Part shown: in pieces, positions 25,911 to 34,286 of the stretch
Layout of the letters: each line of letters begins with the position of its first letter
Numbering within the stretch: the first letter of the stretch is position 1
Assembly (NCBI RefSeq): GCF_041060425.1
Contig: NZ_JAULBC010000002.1
Location: 186,001-250,000, forward strand
Direction of reading: 5' to 3'
Length of the DNA stretch: 64,000 bases
Origin: Danxiaibacter flavus
Lineage (GTDB): Bacteria > Bacteroidota > Bacteroidia > Chitinophagales > Chitinophagaceae
Notes under the pieces: model-generated
Told to the model about the DNA's origin: nothing
The model's input: the letters and a program-made list of their open reading frames with translations, nothing else
The model's database searches: none
Translations under genes and position numbers: made by a program

Positions 25911-26765
25911 AATGTTCGTAATACCAGTAAAGTGTACCTGGTTGGCGCCGGTCCTGGCGATCCGGAATTGTTGACGGTTAAAGCGGTTAAAATATTATCT
26001 CAGGCTGATGTTATTATTACGGACAGGCTGGTGAGCAACGCAATTATCGAAGAATACGCCCATCCTGATGCGCTAATTTACGCTGTGGGTAAACAGGGTG
26101 GTTCAAACGCTTCTGTACCGCAGCACGAAATAAATGAACTGATCGTAAAACTGGCGCAAAAACATAAGACTGTTGTAAGACTAAAAGGCGGTGATATTGC
26201 ACTTTTCTCCAATGTACTTGATGAGTTGCAGGCCTTACATGATCATAACATTAGTTATGAAATAGTTCCGGGTATAACAGCTGCATCGGGAGCATCGGCT
26301 TACACAGGCGTGCCACTAACGGCACGTGGCTTTGCGCAAGGCGTAAAAATCCTGACTTATTACACAGAGTCTGCAGTTGAAGAATCTTCATGGAAAGAGC
26401 TGGCAACGTTTGAAGACACGTTGGTTTTCTATATGTCAGGAAAATCACTGCATACGGTAACAAGCAAGTTGCTTGATGCAGGAGCGGATGCATCTATTCC
26501 TTTTATTGTTGTTGAACAGGCCACTACGCCTGAACAATACGTATTTCAATCTAACTTATCAGAATTCTTCAATAACGGATTTGACATAACGTTCAAAAGT
26601 CCTTCGCTTGTTATTATGGGCCGCGTTACAGAACTGTATGAGCGTTTTGCCTGGCTTCCCAATAACAGCAAAAGGGAACATTATTTTAAACCACTTAACA
26701 ACTATCCGGAATTAATACAATTAGTTAACGATTTTCAAAACGAGGCAAATGTTAGCAGAGCTTAA
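25908..26765 (+). CDS. cobA: Uroporphyrinogen-III C-methyltransferase
   Basis: A 285-residue cytosolic SAM-dependent methyltransferase. It makes precorrin-2 from uroporphyrinogen III, the first step towards the siroheme used by CysI. Motifs are VGAGPGDPELLTVKA (12-26), VVRLKGGDIALFSN (the usual GGDPxxFGR loop is altered to GGDIALFSN), and VPGITAASGASAYTGVPLTARG. The C-terminal ~30 residues extend beyond the methylase core. Its stop overlaps the cysJ start by 17 bp. It is stand-alone rather than fused as in CysG. Confidence 0.92.
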   Translation: MNVRNTSKVYLVGAGPGDPELLTVKAVKILSQADVIITDRLVSNAIIEEYAHPDALIYAVGKQGGSNASVPQHEINELIVKLAQKHKTVVRLKGGDIALFSNVLDELQALHDHNISYEIVPGITAASGASAYTGVPLTARGFAQGVKILTYYTESAVEESSWKELATFEDTLVFYMSGKSLHTVTSKLLDAGADASIPFIVVEQATTPEQYVFQSNLSEFFNNGFDITFKSPSLVIMGRVTELYERFAWLPNNSKREHYFKPLNNYPELIQLVNDFQNEANVSRA

Positions 26766-28461
26766 ACTTAACACTTTTCGTGAACTGGTAAAAAACGCAT
26801 CCAGGGATGAGCTTATTTGGATGAATGGGTACCTGAGTGCCGTGGTTGCTGATTTTTCTAATGGAGAAACTGCAGAAATCACTGCTGTGGCTTCGTCACC
26901 GGCTCTGGCTAACTGCACTGTGGTGTATGGCACAGAAACCGGCAATTCCAAAAAAGTAGCAACTGATTTTAGTACGCGATTGAAAAAACAAGGTGTGTCA
27001 GTAAAACTGAAAAGCCTTGAGCAGTACAGGATAAATGATCTTTCTAAAGAACAGTGCCTGCTGGTTGTGATCAGTACGCAGGGTGATGGTGAGCCACCTG
27101 CCGGAGCTAAGAAATTCTACGACTATATTTTACAAAACAACCTGCAGCTGGGGGACCTGAAATACGCTGTACTTGCACTGGGAGATTCAGCTTATCCCCT
27201 GTTCTGTAAAGCAGGTGAAGATGTCGACATCCGCCTGAGTTCACTTGGCGCAGAACGAATCGTGCCGTTGAGAAAATGTGATACAGATTACGAAGCTGAT
27301 GCAACACAATGGCTGGAAGAATTGCTGAGTACTTCTTCAGGAAAAACTGCATCTGCAAGCGTTGCAACGGCAACAAAGACCAAGTCTGCAAAGAGCGGCA
27401 AAAAAGTTTTTGACGGCACGGTTATAGCAACGGTTAACCTGAATGATAAAGAATCCGGCAAAGAAACCTATCACATAGAAATAGCTTCTGACGAAGAAGT
27501 GGAATATGAACCAGGTGATTCTATCGGCATCATTGCCTTCAACAAGCCGGCATCCGTTGGCAAGATCATTGAATTGCTGGATGCATCCGCTGATCAGCAA
27601 TTTTCTTTCCGTGATCAGTCACACTCACTGGAAGATCTGTTGACGACTAAAATAAATATTCAATACCTGCCTGAGCGCGTGGTACAGAACTACGCAAAGC
27701 TGGTTAAGAAAGAAATTCCATCTATCAGGATGGACCTTGCCGATCTGTTGCGCATTTATCCTTCTGATAAAAGCATGGACGTTCAGCAATTTGTTTCCAT
27801 TATGGAACCAATTGCACCAAGACTGTATTCTCTTTCTTCTTCTCCTGCTGCGCATGGAAATAACGAAGTGCACATCACTGTAAGCAGAAGCAAGTTTAAT
27901 GTTGATGGACACCAGCGCTTTGGCTTGTGCTCCGACTATCTGTCAACGTTGAATGAAAATGACAACATTAAGTTTTACATACAAAAGAACAATGCATTCC
28001 GCTTGCCTGAAGAAAGCAAAGATGTAATTATGATCGGACCGGGAACTGGTATCGCGCCTTTCCGTTCTTTCTTACTGGAACGAGATGCAAAAGGTGATAG
28101 CGGCCGTAACTGGTTGTTCTTCGGCGATCAGCATTTCGTATCTGATTTTCTTTATCAGACTGACTTGCAGGCTCTATTTGAAACAGGTGTACTTACAAAA
28201 CTGAATACTGCTTTTTCAAGAGATCAGGATCACAAAGTATATGTACAACATCGCATGAAAGAAAAGGCTGATGAACTGTATGATTGGATTCAGTCCGGCG
28301 CTAACATTTACGTTTGCGGTGCCAAAGAACCAATGAGTGTAGATGTAGAAAACACGCTGATCAGCATTATCGCAGAAAAAGCGGACATCAGCATCGACGC
28401 AGCTACAGAATATGTACATCAGCTGCATGAAAGCGGGCAGTATCATAAAGATGTCTATTAG
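26749..28461 (+). CDS. cysJ: Sulfite reductase [NADPH] flavoprotein alpha-component
   Basis: A 570-residue cytosolic diflavin reductase that passes electrons from NADPH through FAD and FMN to the CysI hemoprotein. After a ~55-residue helical N-terminus, the flavodoxin domain (~57-200) begins with VVYGTETGNSKKVA. An Ala/Lys-rich linker follows. The FAD-binding domain has YEPGDSIGI and RLYSLSSSP. The NADPH domain has IGPGTGIAPFRSFLLERD and YVCGAKEPMSVDVE. It ends with YHKDVY, the conserved aromatic C terminus of this family. Its start lies inside the end of cobA. The word repeat TTGACAGTT follows the stop. Confidence 0.94.
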   Translation: MLAELKLNTFRELVKNASRDELIWMNGYLSAVVADFSNGETAEITAVASSPALANCTVVYGTETGNSKKVATDFSTRLKKQGVSVKLKSLEQYRINDLSKEQCLLVVISTQGDGEPPAGAKKFYDYILQNNLQLGDLKYAVLALGDSAYPLFCKAGEDVDIRLSSLGAERIVPLRKCDTDYEADATQWLEELLSTSSGKTASASVATATKTKSAKSGKKVFDGTVIATVNLNDKESGKETYHIEIASDEEVEYEPGDSIGIIAFNKPASVGKIIELLDASADQQFSFRDQSHSLEDLLTTKINIQYLPERVVQNYAKLVKKEIPSIRMDLADLLRIYPSDKSMDVQQFVSIMEPIAPRLYSLSSSPAAHGNNEVHITVSRSKFNVDGHQRFGLCSDYLSTLNENDNIKFYIQKNNAFRLPEESKDVIMIGPGTGIAPFRSFLLERDAKGDSGRNWLFFGDQHFVSDFLYQTDLQALFETGVLTKLNTAFSRDQDHKVYVQHRMKEKADELYDWIQSGANIYVCGAKEPMSVDVENTLISIIAEKADISIDAATEYVHQLHESGQYHKDVY

Positions 28462-28700
28462 CTTGACAGTTCTTTCAATTGATAATTGACAGTTGAAAAT
28501 TGAAAATGAATGAAGCGAACTTTGCAGGCTAAATGAAATAGCGCTGATCAAGCTTAGGTACTTCGTAACTCGTACTTGCAAAGTCAGATGTGAATATGTG
28601 CCAATTGAAAACTGTACCACATATTTAGCAACTTGTATTTGAAACCATAGTTTTGGGCTTTGAGCTTTAAGCTTTAAGCTCTCATTATAACCAACCAACA

Positions 28701-30356
28701 ATGTCTCAGAACGAATCACCGGTAGAAAGGATCAAGAAAGCCAGCCATGGTTTACGCGGAACACTGAAAGAGAGTCTGAAAGATGAACATACAGGCGCTA
28801 TCCGAGAAGATGATCAGTCATTAATAAAGTTTCACGGCATGTACATGCAGGATGACCGTGACAGAAGAGAGGAACGTGCAGCTAAGAAATTGGAACGCTT
28901 ATTCTCATTCATGATCCGTTTACGCCTGCCCGGCGGATTTCTTACTGCCGAGCAATGGGAAACTTTGCACCAGGTAACGGACGAACATACAACCGGCGTA
29001 ATTAAAATTACAACCAGGCAAACCGTACAATTGCATGGCATTCTAAAATCTCATATTAAGCCTACCATAGCCGCGTTCAATAAGCAGAAGCTGGATTCTA
29101 TTGCTGCCTGTGGCGATGTAAACAGAAATGTGGTTGCAGGCGCGCATCCAAAATACTCTCCGTTGCATGAAGAAGTATTTCATTTTGCCGAAACAATAAG
29201 CGCCTATATGCTGCCAAAGACAAGAGCTTATTACGAGGTTTGGCTCGACGAAGAGAAACTTGTTGAAGTGACAGAAGAAGATCCACTGTATGAAAACCGT
29301 TATTTGCCGCGCAAATTCAAGATAGCTATTGCTATCCCTCCATACAATGATGTTGATGTTTTCACGAATGACGTGGGACTTATCGCCATCATAGAAAAAG
29401 ACAAGCTGGTCGGCTTTAATATAGCTGCGGGCGGTGGCTTAGGGGCTACTCATGGAAACCCTGATACCTATCCGCGACTTGGTAACATCCTGGGATATGT
29501 ATCGAAAGAAGATGCGTTAAAAACGATCTATGAAATAGCAACTGTTCAACGTGATAATGGTAACAGAAGTGACCGGAAATTATCGCGTCTGAAATATACC
29601 ATAGAGAGAATGGGGCTGGATGTATTTAAGGCAGAAGTTGAAAAAAGAGCGGGCCTCAATTTTGCACCTGCTCGCAAATATGAATTTACGCATCGCCACG
29701 ATGAATACGGATGGCACCAGAATCATGAAGGGTTGTGGTACTATACGGCCTTTATTGAAAACGGCCGCGTGCGTGATGACGAGGATGTTCAGTACAAAAC
29801 TGCTTTCCTTGAAATCGCGAAAGCAAGAAAGGCAAACTTCAGGTTTACATGTAACCAGAACCTGATCATCAGTGACATTAATGAGGAAGACAAGGCTTAT
29901 GTTGAAAATGTATTGCAGCAATACAGGGTTATCGAAACAACCGACAAAGCTTCTCCGGTAAGAAGAAATGCCGTTGCATGTGTGGCATTCAATACCTGTC
30001 CGCTGGCACTTGCCGAGGCCCAGCGTTACCTGCCTTCATTGATCACGAAGATTGAAGATGTGCTTGGTAAACACAAGCTTGAGCAGGAAGGCATCAGCAT
30101 AAGAATGACCGGCTGTCCGAATGGTTGTGCAAGACCTTACATTGCAGAGATCGGTTTTGTAGGAACCAACTACGGCCGTTACAATATGCATCTTGGAGCT
30201 GATGTTATTGGCACAAGACTGAACAAATTATATAAAGAGAATCTCGACGAAGCTCAGATATTAGCCGAACTGGATACACTGTTTTCAGACTTCTCTGCAA
30301 AAAGAAAAAAGAAAGAATCTTTTGGCGATTTTGTGGTAAGGCAGGGAATTGTATAG
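28701..30356 (+). CDS. cysI: Sulfite reductase hemoprotein beta-component
   Basis: A 551-residue cytosolic enzyme that reduces sulfite to sulfide with six electrons. Siroheme/[4Fe-4S] ligands are Cys427, Cys433, Cys472 and Cys476, in the expected C-x5-C ... C-x3-C pattern (VACVAFNTC; TGCPNGCARPY). The N-terminal half has the substrate-binding repeat FMIRLRLPGGFLT and IKITTRQTVQLHG. The gap to cysJ (239 bp) contains word repeats but no gene. A ferredoxin-dependent nitrite/sulfite reductase is related, but the adjacent cysJ argues for the NADPH-linked enzyme. Confidence 0.93.
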   Translation: MSQNESPVERIKKASHGLRGTLKESLKDEHTGAIREDDQSLIKFHGMYMQDDRDRREERAAKKLERLFSFMIRLRLPGGFLTAEQWETLHQVTDEHTTGVIKITTRQTVQLHGILKSHIKPTIAAFNKQKLDSIAACGDVNRNVVAGAHPKYSPLHEEVFHFAETISAYMLPKTRAYYEVWLDEEKLVEVTEEDPLYENRYLPRKFKIAIAIPPYNDVDVFTNDVGLIAIIEKDKLVGFNIAAGGGLGATHGNPDTYPRLGNILGYVSKEDALKTIYEIATVQRDNGNRSDRKLSRLKYTIERMGLDVFKAEVEKRAGLNFAPARKYEFTHRHDEYGWHQNHEGLWYYTAFIENGRVRDDEDVQYKTAFLEIAKARKANFRFTCNQNLIISDINEEDKAYVENVLQQYRVIETTDKASPVRRNAVACVAFNTCPLALAEAQRYLPSLITKIEDVLGKHKLEQEGISIRMTGCPNGCARPYIAEIGFVGTNYGRYNMHLGADVIGTRLNKLYKENLDEAQILAELDTLFSDFSAKRKKKESFGDFVVRQGIV

Positions 30357-30357
30357 C

Positions 30358-30466
30358 AGTCAGCTTTCAGCAATCAGCCATCAGCAATTGCCTTAAAACT
30401 GATGTGTATATTTAGACATGCACATTTATCGCTAAAGGCTCATAGCTAATTGCTGAAAGCTCAAAA
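30358..30466. repeat. Inverted word repeat between cysI and precorrin-2 dehydrogenase gene
   Basis: AGCTTTCAGCAAT at 30362-30374 and its perfect complement at 30449-30461 lie at the two ends of the intergenic gap, each surrounded by degenerate TCAGC words. The left half begins directly after the cysI stop and the right half ends 12 bp before the next start codon. Confidence 0.7.
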
Positions 30467-30473
30467 ATGGATC

Positions 30474-31109
30474 ATGGACAACCTAACATCTACATCGAAC
30501 ATAAATAAACTGTTTCCGGTATTCTTTAAACTGGAGCAACTTCGTGTGCTGTTGATTGGTGGCGGAAATGTTGCTTTGGAGAAGCTGCAGGCGATCATCA
30601 ATAACTCACCCAACACAAAGGTGAAAGTAATAACCAGAGCTGTAAATGAAGATTTTTCAGCGCTCGCAAACGCCAACGAAAATGTTTGTGTAGCGATTGG
30701 AGATTATGATGCTTCTTACTTAAATGAGTCCGATTTAGTTATTGCAGCTGTGAATGATATCGCCACAAGCGAACAGATCCGTAACGATGCTAAACAGGCC
30801 GGCAAACTCATCAATGTTGCTGACAAGCCTGAATTATGTGACTTCTATCTCGGTTCCATTGTTACAAAGGGAAGCCTGAAATTGGCCATTTCCACAAACG
30901 GTAAGTCCCCCACCGTTGCCAAAAGACTAAAAGAGGTTTTCAACGAACTCCTTCCCGACGAGTTAGAACAAGTGCTCGACAATCTTCAACAGATCCGCAA
31001 TGAATTGAAGGGCGATTTTCAACACAAAGTCTCCGAGCTCAATAAGATCACCAAAACACTCATCGAAAAGCCCGCACCAAAAGACGCGGAGGATTATTGG
31101 TTTTTGTAG
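30474..31109 (+). CDS. Precorrin-2 dehydrogenase / sirohydrochlorin ferrochelatase
   Basis: A 211-residue protein from the ATG at 30474; an upstream TTG at 30450 lies inside the repeat and is disfavoured. It is homologous to the N-terminal half of CysG and to yeast Met8p. It has a Rossmann motif LLIGGGNVALEKLQ, then VIAAVNDIATSEQIRNDA, and NVADKPELCDFYLGSIVTKGSLKLAISTNGKSP with the conserved Asp used in oxidation and chelation. It completes siroheme synthesis after CobA, so the cluster makes its own cofactor. Acts in the cytosol. Confidence 0.9.
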   Translation: MDNLTSTSNINKLFPVFFKLEQLRVLLIGGGNVALEKLQAIINNSPNTKVKVITRAVNEDFSALANANENVCVAIGDYDASYLNESDLVIAAVNDIATSEQIRNDAKQAGKLINVADKPELCDFYLGSIVTKGSLKLAISTNGKSPTVAKRLKEVFNELLPDELEQVLDNLQQIRNELKGDFQHKVSELNKITKTLIEKPAPKDAEDYWFL

Positions 31110-31563
31110 GTTTCTCGCTGCGGACGCAAAGAAGCAGCGGCGCGGCGAAAGGAGCTTAAAGCCCAGGGCGCAACCTCAGTTGTAAGTTATACGTTGTGCG
31201 TTTTACGTCGTAAGTAGTGAAGGGTTGAAAGTCACCACATCTTTGTGCCTTTTTCCGAGGTTGCGCCACTTAAAAAGCTTTTCTACTCTTTAGAGGACTT
31301 CCAGCCTTCGTGTTTCCAAACCTTTTTGCTTCTTTGAAACTTCGAGCCTTGGTGGCAAAAATTCTGTGCTTCGCCGTGTCACTCTGTCTCCGTGGTTTCA
31401 AACCTTTTTGCTTCTTTGAAACTTCGAGCCTTGGTGGCAAAAATTCTGTGCTTCGCCGTGTCACTCTGTCTCCGTGATTTCAAACCTTGCCTCCGTGGTT
31501 CAAAAAAACTGTGCGCCCGCGCACCACCGTCGTTGCCCAGTTTCAATTATCTTTGCCCCAATT
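31110..31563. repeat. Intergenic repeats with an 82-bp tandem duplication
   Basis: Two nearly identical 82-bp units at 31317-31398 and 31399-31480 (the visible difference is GTGGTTT versus GTGATTT), followed by a partial third copy. They contain the words 'tttgaaacttcgagcc', 'ggtggcaaaaattctgtg' and 'cgccgtgtcactctgtc'. 31170-31225 holds 'gttatacgttg' type words. No gene. Confidence 0.8.
31548..31555 (+). promoter_or_regulatory. -7 element (TATCTTTG) of lepA
   Basis: TATCTTTG matches TAnnTTTG and ends 8 bp before the ATG at 31564, implying a leaderless or near-leaderless mRNA and supporting this start over the upstream in-frame one at 31474. Confidence 0.55.
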
Positions 31564-33348
31564 ATGGATAAGATCAGAAACTTTTGCATTATTGCGCATA
31601 TAGATCACGGAAAAAGCACGCTGGCCGATCGTTTACTTGAATTCACCAAAACTATTGGAGAGAGAGACATGATGAACCAGGTTCTTGATGACATGGATCT
31701 GGAAAGAGAAAAAGGCATCACAATTAAAAGTCATGCCATACAAATGTCTTACGAATATAAAAATTCTAAATATACCCTTAATTTAATTGATACTCCGGGT
31801 CACGTTGACTTCAGCTACGAGGTTAGCCGTGCCCTTGCAGCCTGCGAAGGAGCCCTCCTATTGGTTGACGCAACACAAGGTATCCAGGCCCAAACTATCA
31901 GCAATCTTTACCTGGCATTGGAAAATGATCTTGAGATCATCCCCGTTATCAACAAAATTGATATGGATGGCGCAATGATCCCGGAAGTTAAAGATCAGAT
32001 CATCGACCTGATCGGCTGCAAAGAAGACGAGATCTTATTGGCGAGCGGCAAAAGTGGAATTGGTATCGAGGAGATCTTATCTGCTGTTATTGAACGCATA
32101 CCTGCGCCAAAAGGTAATGAAGACGCCCCATTACAGGCGATCATTTTTGATAGCGTTTTCAACAGTTTCCGTGGTGTAATCGCTTATTACCGTGTTTATA
32201 ACGGAACCATAAAACAAGGCGACCAGGTGCGATTTATAGCAACCGACGCTGAATATGATGCTGACGAAATCGGCGTACTCAAACTCGGTCTGGATAAACG
32301 TAAAGAAGTTAAAGCCGGTGACGTAGGTTACATTATTACAGGTATCAAAAACGCGAAAGATGTAAAGGTTGGTGATACTATTACGCTGGTTTCCAATCCG
32401 GGTGAGCCTATCCAGGGCTTCGAAGAGGTTAAACCGATGGTATTCGCCGGTATCTTCCCTGTTGTAACAGAAGATTTTGAAGAGCTCCGCGATTGCATGG
32501 ATAAACTGCAATTGAATGACGCATCTCTTACATATGAACTGGAGACCTCTCAGGCCCTTGGTTTCGGTTTCCGTTGCGGATTCCTTGGACTGCTCCATAT
32601 GGAGATTATCCAGGAACGCCTGGAACGTGAGTTTAACCAGACTGTTATCACAACCGTTCCGAACGTAAGCTTCAACGCATATACTTCAAGAGGCGAAAAG
32701 ATCATTGTAAATAATCCGGCTGAAATGCCTGATCCTACAAGACTTGACAGAATTGAGGAGCCTTACATCAAAGCACAGATCATCACTTTACCTGAGTATA
32801 TCGGCAATATCATGACGCTGTGCCTTGGTAAACGCGGGATCCTGATCAACCAAAGCTATCTTACAACTACGCGGGTAGAGCTGATGTTTGAAATGCCTTT
32901 GACTGAAATCGTATTTGATTTCTACGACAAATTGAAAAGCCAGACACGCGGCTATGCATCTTTCGATTATTCGCCTATTGGCTACCGTGAAGCTGACATT
33001 GTGAAAATGGACATTTTATTGAACGGGGACAAAGTGGATGCATTAAGCGCCCTGATTCACAGAAGCCGCGCACAGGATTTCGGTCGCAAGCTTTGTGAAA
33101 AACTGAAAGAATTATTACCACGTCAACAATTCCAGATCGCTATACAAGCTGCTATCGGTGCAAAAGTCATCGCCCGCGAAAACATTAGTGCGATGCGTAA
33201 GGACGTAACCGCGAAATGTTATGGTGGTGACATCAGCCGTAAACGTAAGCTGTTGGAAAAACAGAAAGAAGGTAAAAAACGTATGCGCCAGATTGGTAAC
33301 GTAGAAGTTCCGCAGGAAGCGTTTTTAGCAGTGTTGAAACTGGATTAG
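31564..33348 (+). CDS. lepA: Elongation factor 4 (back-translocating GTPase)
   Basis: A 594-residue ribosome-associated GTPase starting at MDKIRNFCIIAHIDHG. The GTPase motifs are AHIDHGKST (G1), GITIKSHAIQM (G2 region), DTPGHVDF (G3) and NKIDM (G4). Domain II, the EF-G-like domains III and V, and the LepA-specific C-terminal domain (~495-594) follow; it contains RKDVTAKCYGGDISRKRKLLEKQKEGKKRM. Length is the normal ~600. LepA assists translation under stress. It is monocistronic with a strong terminator. Confidence 0.97.
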   Translation: MDKIRNFCIIAHIDHGKSTLADRLLEFTKTIGERDMMNQVLDDMDLEREKGITIKSHAIQMSYEYKNSKYTLNLIDTPGHVDFSYEVSRALAACEGALLLVDATQGIQAQTISNLYLALENDLEIIPVINKIDMDGAMIPEVKDQIIDLIGCKEDEILLASGKSGIGIEEILSAVIERIPAPKGNEDAPLQAIIFDSVFNSFRGVIAYYRVYNGTIKQGDQVRFIATDAEYDADEIGVLKLGLDKRKEVKAGDVGYIITGIKNAKDVKVGDTITLVSNPGEPIQGFEEVKPMVFAGIFPVVTEDFEELRDCMDKLQLNDASLTYELETSQALGFGFRCGFLGLLHMEIIQERLEREFNQTVITTVPNVSFNAYTSRGEKIIVNNPAEMPDPTRLDRIEEPYIKAQIITLPEYIGNIMTLCLGKRGILINQSYLTTTRVELMFEMPLTEIVFDFYDKLKSQTRGYASFDYSPIGYREADIVKMDILLNGDKVDALSALIHRSRAQDFGRKLCEKLKELLPRQQFQIAIQAAIGAKVIARENISAMRKDVTAKCYGGDISRKRKLLEKQKEGKKRMRQIGNVEVPQEAFLAVLKLD

Positions 33349-33405
33349 GAAATGTACGATGTACGGTTTTAGATGTAAGATGTATATTACTCCATAATAA
33401 AACCT

Positions 33406-33424
33406 GCCCGTCTTTATGGCGGGC
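33406..33424 (+). terminator. Terminator of lepA
   Basis: GCCCG and CGGGC pair across a short loop and are followed by TTTTTTATT, 58 bp after the lepA stop. Confidence 0.85.
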
Positions 33425-33561
33425 TTTTTTATTAGTTTGGGCGTGCTTATTTTCATGTTCAATTTCAATTATCCGTTTTCAATTCATTCTCGCATTTGCA
33501 CATTTGCTAATTTGCACATTCTTCCTCATTTTCAATTTTCAACTGTCAATTTTCAATTAGA
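33425..33561. repeat. TTTTCAATT word repeats before the HEAT protein gene
   Basis: Repeated 'tcaattttcaactgtcaattttcaatt' type words (33455-33561) fill the gap up to the next start codon. Related copies follow cysJ, tex and yajQ. Confidence 0.7.
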
Positions 33562-34077
33562 ATGAACATTCGCGAAGAACTCTTAAAAGAAAAGATCCAT
33601 TCAAGAGACCACGCACTTGCCATAAGCGAGTATGCTATTCAATCTGCAAAGAACTTTAAGCAACTTATGCAATGCTTCCTGGATAAAGAAACACGGGTAG
33701 CTCAAAGAGCAGCATGGAGCGTGAGCTGGGCCGGCCGTGAAAAACCGGCAATGATCAGACCGTATATTAAAGATCTTGTTGCGCAACTTGACAGGAAAGA
33801 TGTGCATCCGGCCATCATCAGAAACTCCGTGCGAGTGTTAGAAGCGATTAATATACCGGAGGAATTTCATGGAGATGTAATGAATGCATGCTTCGCCTTT
33901 ATTGAAGAACCGTCTACACCCATTGCTATTAAAGCTTTCTCGCTTACAACGTTATTTAATCTCACAAAAACTTACCCTGAAATAAAAAACGAACTAAGAA
34001 TAATTATCGAAGAAAACCTGCCACATGAAACAGCGGCATTTAAATCCCGCGCAAAAAAGATCCTGCCAGCCTTGTAA
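33562..34077 (+). CDS. HEAT-repeat-like helical protein
   Basis: A 171-residue soluble protein without signal peptide, made of paired helices of HEAT/ARM type (DHALAISEYAIQ, ETRVAQRAAWSVSWAG, HPAIIRNSVRVLEAI, PIAIKAFSLTTLFNL). The repeats are consistent with a protein-binding scaffold. No catalytic motif. It is isolated between lepA and a permease gene. Function unknown; the family looks Bacteroidota-specific. Confidence 0.7.
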   Translation: MNIREELLKEKIHSRDHALAISEYAIQSAKNFKQLMQCFLDKETRVAQRAAWSVSWAGREKPAMIRPYIKDLVAQLDRKDVHPAIIRNSVRVLEAINIPEEFHGDVMNACFAFIEEPSTPIAIKAFSLTTLFNLTKTYPEIKNELRIIIEENLPHETAAFKSRAKKILPAL

Positions 34078-34286
34078 GCACTTCCGGGAAATGTATTTGA
34101 CAGCGGCCGAACCGTTTTGAGAATGTTAACTTCATGCATCAAATTAAAACACTCATTGTATCAAAACCGGACATAAATAGCGTCCAGAATAGCTCATAAT
34201 ATTTTGTTTATCATAATGTTATAAAACAGGCATTTTCTTAGCTACGTATTTTCGGATAGGATTGTTAACCTGACGAAAAATATTAC

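Noticed and set aside
25122..26765. SAM or cobalamin riboswitch for the cys/cobA cluster
   Set aside because: No conserved riboswitch core could be seen upstream of cysH, cobA or the mutase gene.
31270..31464. Minus-strand ORF in the 82-bp tandem repeat
   Set aside because: Its peptide simply repeats with the DNA unit and has no protein-like features.
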